Notes under the pieces: model-generated
The model's input: only the letters and a program-made list of their open reading frames with translations
Databases searched by the model: none
Told to the model about the DNA's origin: nothing
Translations under genes and position numbers: made by a program
In this document: in pieces, positions 17,449 to 25,306 of the stretch
Numbering within the stretch: the stretch's first letter is position 1
Layout: every line of letters begins with the position of its first letter
Assembly (NCBI RefSeq): GCF_001187785.1
Contig: NZ_CP012154.1
Span: 800,501-864,500, forward strand
Direction of reading: 5' to 3'
DNA: 64,000 bases
Source: Wenzhouxiangella marina
GTDB lineage: Bacteria > Pseudomonadota > Gammaproteobacteria > Xanthomonadales > Wenzhouxiangellaceae

Positions 17449-17858
17449 GAGAACTCCGTTGAGCGAAAGGCGATGGGACGGCCCGAACACGATACCCGCC
17501 CTTTCCGAGCAAGTGTTGGCGCGATGGCCCCGGCAAGCCCGATTCAGAGCGAGTGGCGCGATTTACCGCTCGATGACGCTATATGTACACAAGGGGGCAA
17601 GGCTTGCATCGCGGTTTGCCCGCCGGCAGTGCTCGGGAAGGCTCGCTGCCGGCGTGGCGCCGCTTTCCATCGGCGCGTCAGGCAGGCCGGGCTCATCATC
17701 TCCTGATCTTCCAATAGCGCGGCAGGAGTTCCCGGGGCGACAACGTTGACGCAGATCAAGGCAGGCCGGGCGAGAACGGGGGAGTATTGGACTCAGGGCG
17801 GCGGAGGCCTTCGGGCCGCGCCGCAGAACGACGAATCCAAACCCCAAGGAGTGACCCC
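17449..17858. other. 410-bp gap without a gene
   Basis: Divergent intergenic region between the Nudix gene and the YdcH-like gene. Several short overlapping open frames exist, but none has a ribosome site or recognisable protein pattern. It must hold promoters for both directions; none can be placed with confidence. Confidence 0.5.
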
Positions 17859-18095
17859 ATGTCCCACACCCCGCACGAGCTGGCCGAAGAGTTTCCCGAG
17901 TACAAGGACAAGATCCACGACCTGAAAGCCAGCGACCGGCACTTCGCGAAGATGATCGAGAAGTACCACGAGGTCAACCGCGCCGTGCACCGCATGGAAA
18001 CCCGCGTCGAACCCGTCACCGATGAAGTCGAAGAAGCCAAGCGCCGCGAGCGCATGGCGCTGAAGGACGAGATTGCCCAGTACCTGGCTCGCTGA
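17859..18095 (+). CDS. YdcH/DUF465-family small protein
   Basis: A 78-residue, highly charged, helical protein. The ATG at 17859 follows the ribosome site aagga. Sequence such as FPEYKDKIHDLKASDRHFAK, then YHEVNRAVHRMETRVE and KRRERMALKDEIAQYL, is typical of the DUF465 helical hairpin family. Members are small cytoplasmic proteins without a settled function. It lies 98 bases ahead of the TPR kinase in the same direction; shared transcription is possible but not shown. Confidence 0.88.
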   Translation: MSHTPHELAEEFPEYKDKIHDLKASDRHFAKMIEKYHEVNRAVHRMETRVEPVTDEVEEAKRRERMALKDEIAQYLAR

Positions 18096-18193
18096 TCGTC
18101 GCGTCGAGCATTCCTTCCCGGCCCTTCCTTGACAAGGCGGGGCCGGCCATCGAATAGTGGTCCCTGGCTTGTCGAGGGGAGGGACCACGTTCG

Positions 18194-20482
18194 ATGGACG
18201 CGCGCCGCTTTCAGGAGCTGGAATCCCTGTTCGAGCAGGCGCTTGCCGCCGCGCCGGAGCAGCGCCAGCAGCTGATCGAGTCCGTCAACGAACGCGACCC
18301 TGAACTTGGCGAGCAGCTGATCGCCATGCTCGCCGCCGACGCCGCCGACGAGGACATCCTCCGCTCCACCGTCCAGGCCGAAGCCGCCCGCGATCTGCCG
18401 GACTCCATCGGCCCCTTCACCGTCCTCCGCAAGCTGGGCGAGGGCGGCATGGGCGTGGTCTACCTCTGCCAGCGCCAGGCGGCGGATTTCGAGCAGCGCC
18501 TGGCGGTCAAGCGACTCAATGCGGCCGTTGACTCGGACCTGGCCCGGGCGCGCCTGAAGATCGAGCGTCGCGTGCTGGCCTCGCTCCATCACGCCCACAT
18601 CGCCCAGTTCATCGACGGCGGTGAAGAAGAGGACGGACGGCCCTGGGTGGCGATGGAGTTCGTCGACGGCCAGACGATCGAGACTTATGCCCGCGAGCAA
18701 CACCTCGACAAGGCACAGCGTGTCCGCCTGTTCCTCGATCTCTGCGCGGCCGTGCAGTTCGCCCACCAGCACCTGATCGTCCACCGCGACATCAAGTCCG
18801 CCAACGTGCTCATCGAGCAGGACGGCACGCTGAAGCTGCTGGACTTCGGCATTGCCAAGCTGCTGGGCGACGAGCAGGGCGGGGCGGACGAGACCGTACT
18901 GACCGTCGCCGGCGCCATGACCCCGCACTACGCCAGCCCCGAGCAGGTGCGCGGCGAGCCGGTCACGCCCCTGACCGATGTCTACTCTCTCGGCGTCGTG
19001 CTCTACGAACTGCTCGCCGAGCGCAAGCCCTACGAGATCCAGACCCGCCGCCCGACCGAGATCGAGAAGATCATCTGCCTGACCGAGCCGCCCCCGCCGC
19101 TCAGCACGCGCAGAGGCCGGGAAGGGGACCTGAACAGCATCGTGCTCAAGGCCATGCACAAGGAGCCGGCCCGCCGCTACCAATCGGCCGGCCAGCTGGC
19201 CGAGGACCTGCAGCGCTGGCTCGATGGCCAGGCTGTGCAGGCAAGGCCTGACTCCCGGGCCTATCGCTTCTCCGTCTTTGCCCGCCGCCATCCCGTGGGA
19301 CTGGGATTGAGCGCGCTTATTGTCATTATGCTGGTCGGCTTTTCAGGGGTCATGGGATGGCAGGCCCACCAGCTTGCCCTGGAACGCGACCGCGCCGCCC
19401 GCGAAGCGCAGGTGGCCACGGAGACCGCCGACTTCCTGATCGAGCTTTTCGGCGTCTCCGACCCGCGCGTCACCAACCCCGCCGACGTCCGCGCCCGCGA
19501 CCTCCTCGAACAGGCCGCCGAGGAGCTGCCCGAGGCCCTGGACAGCGACCCCCTGATGCGCGCCCAGCTGATGCACGTCATCGGCCTGGCCTTCTCCAAC
19601 CTGGGCGAAGACGAGAGGGGCACGGAACTGCTGACCCAGGCCCTGGCACTGAGAGAAACCCACGCCGGCCCGAACAGCCCTGAGGTGGCCGACTCCCTGA
19701 ACCGCCTGGGCAACGTCCACCGTCGCTACGGCCGCCTCCAGCAGGCCGAAGCCCTGCTCGTCCGCGCCCTGGAATGGCGCGAAGCCCGCGGCGACATCGA
19801 CTACGACCTGGCCGACTCCTGGAACAACGTCGGCCTGCTCCAGAACGACCTCGGCTGGTACGAACGGGCCGAAGCCTCCCTGCGCCGCGCCATCGAACTC
19901 CACCGCATCGCCGACGGCCCCGACACCGTCCGCGTCGCCTCGCCGCTGCACAACCTGGCCCTGTCCCTCCGCCGACAGGGCGACTACGAAGCCGCCAGAG
20001 ACGTCGCTTTGGAATCCGTCGCCATCAAGAAAAGCACCGAATGGTCCCAGACCTCCCTCGCCGTCACCCTGGCCGTGCTGGCCAACATCGAGCGGGAACT
20101 GGGCATGCTCGACTCGGCCTTTGCTCATTCCGAGGAAAGCCTTACTCTGCGTCGGTCCGTGTATGGGGACAACAACGTCCTGCTGGCCTCTGGGCTGGTG
20201 ACTCACGGGCGTCTGCTGGCCGACCTGGGGCGTCAGGAAGAAGGCCTGGCCCTGATGCGCCAGGCGATCGCCTTGCACGATTCAGCGGGGAGCCTGGATC
20301 AGTATCGGGCGGCGGATCCGCAGCGGGCTTTGGCTTTGCTGTTGCTGGAGATGGGTGAGGAAGAGGAGGCGGAATATTGGGGGTTGAGGGCGCTGGAGAT
20401 TGCGGAGCGGGAGTTGCCGGCGGGGAGTCCGGAGTTGGAGCGATTCGATTGGCCCCTCAACCAATCGTCATCCCGGGCTTGA
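18194..20482 (+). CDS. transmembrane Ser/Thr protein kinase with TPRs (no adjacent sigma gene)
   Basis: A 762-residue protein. Residues ~75-345 are an intact Hanks-type kinase: glycine loop KLGEGGMGVVYL, Lys106 in AVKRL, HRD at 197-199 in VHRDIKSANVLI, DFG at 217-219, and YASPEQVRGE. A transmembrane helix at ~368-388 (GLSALIVIMLVGFSGVMGW) is followed by TPRs (RLGNVHRRYGRLQQAEALLV). This resembles kinases encoded directly after an ECF sigma factor, as at 59035, but no sigma gene adjoins. The last residues (QSSSRA) and the stop codon lie inside the repeat at 20466, so the C-terminus may be truncated relative to its ancestor. It also borders the cassette island. Confidence 0.9.
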   Translation: MDARRFQELESLFEQALAAAPEQRQQLIESVNERDPELGEQLIAMLAADAADEDILRSTVQAEAARDLPDSIGPFTVLRKLGEGGMGVVYLCQRQAADFEQRLAVKRLNAAVDSDLARARLKIERRVLASLHHAHIAQFIDGGEEEDGRPWVAMEFVDGQTIETYAREQHLDKAQRVRLFLDLCAAVQFAHQHLIVHRDIKSANVLIEQDGTLKLLDFGIAKLLGDEQGGADETVLTVAGAMTPHYASPEQVRGEPVTPLTDVYSLGVVLYELLAERKPYEIQTRRPTEIEKIICLTEPPPPLSTRRGREGDLNSIVLKAMHKEPARRYQSAGQLAEDLQRWLDGQAVQARPDSRAYRFSVFARRHPVGLGLSALIVIMLVGFSGVMGWQAHQLALERDRAAREAQVATETADFLIELFGVSDPRVTNPADVRARDLLEQAAEELPEALDSDPLMRAQLMHVIGLAFSNLGEDERGTELLTQALALRETHAGPNSPEVADSLNRLGNVHRRYGRLQQAEALLVRALEWREARGDIDYDLADSWNNVGLLQNDLGWYERAEASLRRAIELHRIADGPDTVRVASPLHNLALSLRRQGDYEAARDVALESVAIKKSTEWSQTSLAVTLAVLANIERELGMLDSAFAHSEESLTLRRSVYGDNNVLLASGLVTHGRLLADLGRQEEGLALMRQAIALHDSAGSLDQYRAADPQRALALLLLEMGEEEEAEYWGLRALEIAERELPAGSPELERFDWPLNQSSSRA

Positions 20483-20497
20483 CCCGGGATCCAGTGT
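20466..20497. repeat. cccgggcttgacccggg palindromic repeat
   Basis: The sequence cgtcatcccgggcttgaccc, continuing gggatccagtg, is a widespread REP-like intergenic element whose translations give RHPGLDPGS. It provides the kinase stop codon and marks the left edge of the cassette island. Confidence 0.75.
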
Positions 20498-20533
20498 CTT
20501 TCGATTAATGTCGGATGCTCAGGGGAACGTCTA

Positions 20534-20597
20534 CTGTAACCGGCCAGCTTTAGAGCGCCAGCGGAAAGGCTGGTCCGCGTCGACGCTTCTGTTAGGC
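20534..20597 (-). repeat. attC-like site, end of the cassette array
   Basis: Read on the minus strand it begins GCCTAAC and ends near GGTTAC, with an inner stem GGACCAGC against GCTGGCC. The stop codon TAA of the 206-residue cassette gene lies inside GCCTAAC, a typical gene-attC junction. The outer right-hand box departs from the GTTRRRY consensus, so this copy may be degenerate. Confidence 0.55.
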
Positions 20598-21212
20598 TAA
20601 AGATTGCATGTCGGTTTCAAACGACTCAAATTCCCTCCAATTGAGAGTTCGCACAACATTAAATGCAAGATTACTGGTGTTGTAATGAGTAAATTCATCG
20701 CCAAAATCGATGGCGAGTTGATCAAAGCAGTCTATAACCGGTTGTCTTGGGTTACCTTCTTCCCAGTGCAATGACTGGTTCCTGCCTTGCCAGATTATGT
20801 TTTTAAGAGACTGCGATCCTACCCCTCTTCCATTTGGACAAGGCTGCAACCCGGCGTGCACGATAGAAATACCTTGTTTGGCATATTGCAGAACGCTTGC
20901 TGACATAGCGCTTCTAGAGAATTCTCGCACCTGAATTCTTTGATTCAGATCGTTTACATTTGTTGCAACCTCATGCCGTTCCTTATCAGGACCAAAATAT
21001 GTAGCCCAATGGATCCCAACTCCCATCATTACGTCATCTGGGTCCTCATCATATTGAAATGCCTGCGCGCGCCGATAGCCACTTTCAGTTTCGGCAGTTA
21101 GCTGGTCCAATTGCCGGCGAAGTATTTCTAATTCTCCGACATCGGCCCAAATGGTAGCAAGGGCCGCTTCGACGGCGTACTTTATTTCGTTGGTGTAGTT
21201 AGTCATATTCAT
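20592..21212 (-). CDS. cassette protein, unknown function
   Basis: A 206-residue protein without signal peptide or membrane segment. The ATG at 21212 lies just 10 bases beyond the end of the attC site at 21223, the spacing expected for a cassette gene. The first half is helical with a possible coiled coil (ELEILRRQLDQLTAETESGY). The second half is mixed (GISIVHAGLQPCPNGRGV, and NIIWQGRNQSLHWEEGNPRQ). I do not recognise the family. The segment RNQSLHWEEG hints at a helical domain seen in some toxin/abortive-infection-associated proteins, but that is speculation. It is the cassette next to the Argonaute unit. Confidence 0.7.
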   Translation of the reverse strand: MNMTNYTNEIKYAVEAALATIWADVGELEILRRQLDQLTAETESGYRRAQAFQYDEDPDDVMMGVGIHWATYFGPDKERHEVATNVNDLNQRIQVREFSRSAMSASVLQYAKQGISIVHAGLQPCPNGRGVGSQSLKNIIWQGRNQSLHWEEGNPRQPVIDCFDQLAIDFGDEFTHYNTSNLAFNVVRTLNWREFESFETDMQSLA

Positions 21213-21222
21213 GGCGTTACTG

Positions 21223-21326
21223 GCCTAACACCGCTGATCAAGGGCGAGGTTATCGTGGCACAGCTTTTGCGTTCTTTGCAAAAAGTGTGATACGGCATTT
21301 TTTCCCACTGGAACGCCCTGTTAGGC
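21223..21326 (-). repeat. attC site after the Argonaute-nuclease cassette
   Basis: On the minus strand the 104-bp site begins GCCTAAC AGGGCG and ends CAGCGGT GTTAGGC; the two ends are imperfect inverted repeats with both core boxes (RYYYAAC and GTTRRRY) matching. The next cassette gene starts 10 bases on. Confidence 0.75.
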
Positions 21327-21407
21327 TGACGAAGAACACGATTCATAACGCTGTTACCCATATCTCAACAATTTCAGCATTCTTACGTCGTTTGATACCT
21401 TTTCGAA

Positions 21408-21548
21408 CTATTGATATGCGCTGAGCAATCCGGCCAACGTAAGGGCAACGACGAAAATGCAGATAGTTTTCGCTTGGTTACCTCCAGCCACTAGCCCGCT
21501 GTCAGAAGTTCCAAGAACGAGGATATTGCTGCCGAAGTTGGGATGCAT
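21408..21548 (-). CDS. possible 46-residue single-span membrane protein
   Basis: A short frame from ATG 21548 to TAG at 21408, lying between the nuclease gene and its attC site. It begins MHPNFGSNILVLGTS and contains one hydrophobic stretch, TICIFVVALTLAGLL. The start is 28 bases past the nuclease stop, on the same strand. No clear ribosome site precedes it, so it may be untranslated trailer. If real, it would be a third member of the Argonaute cassette. Confidence 0.3.
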   Translation of the reverse strand: MHPNFGSNILVLGTSDSGLVAGGNQAKTICIFVVALTLAGLLSAYQ

Positions 21549-21575
21549 TGAATCGCAGAATATTTCGTACTACGG

Positions 21576-22736
21576 TCAGCCATCCATTGTTGATGGCGCA
21601 CTAACCACTACACAGCCGTTGATCCCTTTGATCTTCAAAACACCTTCCTTAAACTTGGAATGCTCCTGTGTGGCGCGCGTGCAATCCCATAGGACGATGA
21701 CAATCAGTGCGTCCATGTATTTCTCGTCTGCACGATAAAGGGACGCATCCTCAGCGATCTCTCCAACGAGCGCCTGGAAGGACTTCTTCACGTTCTTGCG
21801 GTACTTGACCTCGATGATCGTCTGCAGCGAAGGCAGGTAGAGATCAATTCGAGGATTCTTCTGTCCAACAGGCTGAAGATTCACTTCATCGGCAATGTCG
21901 TTAAAAATCGGAGCGAGCAGTACATAGAGAAGGTTCTGGACGTGGTATTCGTTCACAACAGGCCACTTAACTGGCTCCGCGCCTTTCGTCCTAGCAGCCT
22001 CCTCCCATGTCCACCGTTTTAAGCCAACGGGAATATGGTCAAGGAACCCCAGAAGGTCGCTGAGGCTCCAGCCTTTGGGAGGCACCACGGCCACATCCTG
22101 GTTGACTTGATCAAAAACGTACACCATTAGGCTCAAAAAGGCTGTCGGCGCATTTTTCTGCGCTTGCGCTCGGAACTCTCCCATAAAACGGTCAATAAGC
22201 GAAAGCCGCTCTTGATGATCGCCAATCCGCAAATTATTCTGGTAATGGAGGAAGAGTGGCACACATGCGCTCGTATAAGTGTTGGGTTCGTCACTGCTAA
22301 TATACAGTGCGATGTCCTTTTCGAAGGTGTTGAGATTGTCGCTGCTCACCTGCTGCGAAAGGAATCCTGATATCCAGTACTTAAACTCTCGGGTGATGCG
22401 GTCATCATTGATTTTGTCAACAAGCCATTTCACGGCCATGACGCCAAATACGTCGGATACCCATGGGCGTGGCGTGGCGTCGATTTTGGCAGCTTGCCCG
22501 AGAAGCCGCGAAACATCCTGACTCGAAACGACCTCATCCACAACATCGAGGCCCGCGATCGCGCACCGCTGATACAAGGGAAGCGACGCAAAATCGAAGG
22601 ACGGAACGCTTCCTTTCATCAAGCCCAAGAAATGTAGGAAACAAGATTTGAAAGGGTCGATGTGAGCCCCTTCAATAACCGTATTAAAGAGGTGATCACG
22701 CAGTTGGTAGGTATTCTCCGTCTCTACAGGAACCAT
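21576..22736 (-). CDS. PD-(D/E)XK nuclease partner of the Argonaute
   Basis: A 386-residue protein. Residues 1-255 are helical and unrecognised. The C-terminal part carries a PD-(D/E)XK nuclease core: Glu263 in VNEYHVQNLLYVLL, Asp298 in NPRIDLYLPS, and Glu309-x-Lys311 in TIIEVKYRK, then a strand MDALIVIVLWD. It resembles DpnII/MboI-like restriction domains. Its ATG overlaps the last 13 bases of the Argonaute gene, so the two are translationally coupled. In known inactive long-B Argonaute systems, such nucleases are effectors that degrade DNA once the Argonaute detects an invader. That role is inferred here from context. The C-terminus is intact and an attC site follows. Confidence 0.82.
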   Translation of the reverse strand: MVPVETENTYQLRDHLFNTVIEGAHIDPFKSCFLHFLGLMKGSVPSFDFASLPLYQRCAIAGLDVVDEVVSSQDVSRLLGQAAKIDATPRPWVSDVFGVMAVKWLVDKINDDRITREFKYWISGFLSQQVSSDNLNTFEKDIALYISSDEPNTYTSACVPLFLHYQNNLRIGDHQERLSLIDRFMGEFRAQAQKNAPTAFLSLMVYVFDQVNQDVAVVPPKGWSLSDLLGFLDHIPVGLKRWTWEEAARTKGAEPVKWPVVNEYHVQNLLYVLLAPIFNDIADEVNLQPVGQKNPRIDLYLPSLQTIIEVKYRKNVKKSFQALVGEIAEDASLYRADEKYMDALIVIVLWDCTRATQEHSKFKEGVLKIKGINGCVVVSAPSTMDG

Positions 22737-24916
22737 TGAGAATGACCTATCTTCCCGATCATCACAGAGTCACTCCAACCAGGGATCTGGTTCAGCCAAC
22801 CAAGATTCCGAGCGATCAGATCAGAGTAGCTGATTGTCACAGGAAGAGGGTTGGGAAAGTAACTACGCCAAGAATGTGACGCGAAGCTATGCACCTGCGC
22901 GCTTAAATATTTGATGTCCGTGAACGTCGAGGCCTTATGCACATCAAGAATCAATCCGCGTGGGTGGCCGTCAGTGTCGTTACGCAACTCTCGCTGACCT
23001 ATCAAGTATACGAGTATTTCATGTTTGGAGAGTTTAAAGGTCTTTCCTCTCTGGGGTGCGAGCCTTCCCTTCCTCTCGCCAGCCGAAGTGGAGTCGAACA
23101 TATGCAGGCTGTGATTCTCTGAGATTTTCAGGAATGTATACTCAACCTGGTATTCCCGGTATTTTTCTATGACAGCCTGGACAGCAGCGATTTCATCCTT
23201 GCTGAACTTCTTGACCTGCGCGTGGAAAACTAGACGAATCGTATCGCCTTTCTGCCAGTTCATGCGTTTCTGAATTTTACCAATGGTTTCATCGAGAACG
23301 GAAGTCAAAGCCTCGCAGTAGGCTTCCGGCACAACCGCCTTCGAAGTGTTAGAGACAATATAGCTGCCATCACCAGAGAAAACGGTGGTAATTCCCATAA
23401 TTCTTTGGTTTTCAAACCCGCGTTTCTGTCCAATATTCGCGCTACCGATTCCTATCACAAGTTCGTGGGAAAGGGTCGGAGAGGATTTTAGAAGCCACGG
23501 GATGCCGCCCATCTTTGCGTAGCAGGCTAATGCCATATTGTTAAGAGAATATCCGAGTGAGTAATCGGACTGTTCTAAAAGTTCTATCGTGAAATCCTGT
23601 ACAGGGATCTGGTGCAAGAAAAATAAGCTTTTACCCCAATAGTAAGGATTTTCATTGACGTTGAGCTTTTTAAAAGATTGTCGAACCTGAACGAGCGCTA
23701 GATCCCACCGCCCGCCGTCATCGGCTTTTTGTCGGATTGCAGCCTCGATAGCATTCTTGTATGCATCCACACTGTCGTTGGTGGTCGTGAACACATCGAT
23801 GTGGCTGGTTCCGAGTGTGAACTTTCCTTCCAGGCCATTGCTAAAATACTTACTTCGAGAAATACCTTTTAAGAGCTTTCGTACAAACTGCTCGACACGC
23901 CCCTTGTCCTGCTGGGCGCAGATCACGCAGATTGAGGGGTCGTTCCTGTCGAAGGTTCGCTTTGTGTAGGGACCGTATTGAGTCAGGCCTTTCTCAGCCC
24001 AACTGGCCTCGCCATTGTCGTTGAAAACAAAAACCGGTTTTTGCAGTTGTCCGCACTGGCTCTCAATATCCGGTGGCTCCATGATCTTAATCGGCGTCCC
24101 GTCAATCAGCGAAATATCTCTCGACTGAAAGTAATTTTTAAGTGCGTCGATGCGGGCCTTCTTATTCTTCCCGCTGTTGAATTTTGAGATAGCTTGCCGA
24201 ATGCATTCGACGATCACGTCTTTTTTATTGCCATGCGTATGCAGGATGTAATCCTCGAAATTGACTCGGCTGGCCTCGAGGTACAGTTCTTTCGCATTGA
24301 CCTGCATTACCTGATTGTCAGGTCGCGTGACAGTGAGCACCTCACCGTTACATCCGCTCACTGCCCCGAGGAACCTACGGTATCCGTCGTCTTGCTCATT
24401 TACAACATAACGCCCCATAAGATCAAATCCGGCGTTCAGGAAGTAAAGACCGCTTTCTCTGAGCACCCGTCGCGTTGTGCAATCAATGACAAGGCACGGC
24501 TGCCCTTTAATAATGCGTGTATCGATTGTGTACCTGGCGCAAATTCTAAACGGATAAGCATTGCCAAGAATAGGTACCAGAAGATTGTCTTCCGGCTTTT
24601 CACTCACCAGTTCAATGGGCGCAAAGCCTATGGGATTGCGGCCCAGTCCGACAAGATGCCTTGTCAGACCATCCTTTACAAGCGAGCAGAAGATACCGAA
24701 ATTATTCTTGAACGTTATCGTGCGTGACGTCCCGGATATGGGAAAGTCTCCAGTCTCTGAAAAGATCAGGACATTGTCTCCCTGGCGACGAAAAAAATGC
24801 GTTGATCGATAGTGCCGGCGAAAACTATTCAGCGTCTCGTTGGCATAGGGAATCTGGAGAGCCGCAAGCTCCGTGTCAGGGATACTAAGTGGAAATGCGT
24901 TCAGGAAGATTGCCAA
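22724..24916 (-). CDS. long prokaryotic Argonaute, PIWI apparently inactive
   Basis: A 730-residue protein with full N-PAZ-MID-PIWI layout. PAZ/linker region: GQPCLVIDCTTRRVL (139-153) and FDLMGRYVV (164-172). MID starts near KPVFVFND and LTQYGPYTKRTF (311-322). PIWI covers ~400-730: IPWLLKSS, ELVIGIGSANIG (485-496), TVFSGDGSYIVSN, IRLVFHAQVKKF, and the end SFASHSWRSYFPNPLPVTIS then YSDLIARNLGWL. The first tetrad Asp is replaced by Gly in VIGIGSA, and the third-site motif reads FHAQV rather than HRDG, so slicing is unlikely; this fits the long-B group. TTG 24916 is chosen for its ribosome site gaaggga. The gene begins about 47 bases after attC 24963-25045. Confidence 0.9.
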   Translation of the reverse strand: MAIFLNAFPLSIPDTELAALQIPYANETLNSFRRHYRSTHFFRRQGDNVLIFSETGDFPISGTSRTITFKNNFGIFCSLVKDGLTRHLVGLGRNPIGFAPIELVSEKPEDNLLVPILGNAYPFRICARYTIDTRIIKGQPCLVIDCTTRRVLRESGLYFLNAGFDLMGRYVVNEQDDGYRRFLGAVSGCNGEVLTVTRPDNQVMQVNAKELYLEASRVNFEDYILHTHGNKKDVIVECIRQAISKFNSGKNKKARIDALKNYFQSRDISLIDGTPIKIMEPPDIESQCGQLQKPVFVFNDNGEASWAEKGLTQYGPYTKRTFDRNDPSICVICAQQDKGRVEQFVRKLLKGISRSKYFSNGLEGKFTLGTSHIDVFTTTNDSVDAYKNAIEAAIRQKADDGGRWDLALVQVRQSFKKLNVNENPYYWGKSLFFLHQIPVQDFTIELLEQSDYSLGYSLNNMALACYAKMGGIPWLLKSSPTLSHELVIGIGSANIGQKRGFENQRIMGITTVFSGDGSYIVSNTSKAVVPEAYCEALTSVLDETIGKIQKRMNWQKGDTIRLVFHAQVKKFSKDEIAAVQAVIEKYREYQVEYTFLKISENHSLHMFDSTSAGERKGRLAPQRGKTFKLSKHEILVYLIGQRELRNDTDGHPRGLILDVHKASTFTDIKYLSAQVHSFASHSWRSYFPNPLPVTISYSDLIARNLGWLNQIPGWSDSVMIGKIGHSQWFL

Positions 24917-24962
24917 AACTCGATCCCTTCTTTGGTCAATGCTCGCGCCCTCTTTCTTGTGC

Positions 24963-25045
24963 GTCCAACGTTCTAGCTGAACGGCGCACGCAGCGCGTCC
25001 GGTGGAGGCCCGCAGGGCCGGAGTGTTTTGAGCGGCTTGTTATAC
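24963..25045 (-). repeat. attC site between the 78-residue ORF and the Argonaute cassette
   Basis: On the minus strand the 83-bp site starts GTATAACAAGCCGCTC and ends TCAGCTAGAACGTTGGAC, with the GTTRRRY core (GTTGGAC) and a GC-rich inner stem (CCGGCCC/GGGCC and CGCGCTGCGTGCG). The stop codon of the upstream ORF ends one base before it. Length and layout are typical of attC. Confidence 0.82.
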
Positions 25046-25046
25046 G

Positions 25047-25283
25047 TCAAAGTGGGAGCGAGTGGCCAGTAGCTGGCAGGTCAGGATCTACCCAAACAAC
25101 AGTGCTTGAACCCTTTAACACTGGCAATCGAACAACATACTCTGGGTGACCGGTGGGGCAGAAATCGATCCATTCGATTTTATCTGCATTTGTTAAGTCA
25201 CGCCACAAATCAGCACCGACTTTTATTCCTTTCGGGCGTGTAGTGGATTTCGACAAGTCTTTTTCTAGATCAGCGATGCTCAT
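25047..25283 (-). CDS. cassette ORF, 78-residue unknown protein
   Basis: A small acidic cytoplasmic protein with ATG 25283 preceded by a strong ribosome site (gaggag, 6 bases). It begins MSIADLEKDLSKSTTRPKGI and contains IEWIDFCPTGHPEYVVRLPV. No family is recognised. It is the first visible gene of the cassette array in reading direction, and its stop abuts the attC that precedes the Argonaute operon. Cassette genes of this size are often toxin-antitoxin or defence-linked, but nothing in the sequence proves that. Confidence 0.7.
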   Translation of the reverse strand: MSIADLEKDLSKSTTRPKGIKVGADLWRDLTNADKIEWIDFCPTGHPEYVVRLPVLKGSSTVVWVDPDLPATGHSLPL

Positions 25284-25306
25284 TTTTTTCTCCTCAATAG
25301 GGTGGC

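Noticed and set aside
17021-17536. Long N-terminal extension of the BaiN-like flavoprotein
   Set aside because: This frame is the Nudix gene in another phase; the FAD motif lies just after ATG 17020, the normal family start.
20400-20600. Short ORF with RHPGLDPGS
   Set aside because: Classic translation of the cccgggcttgacccggg repeat, not a gene.
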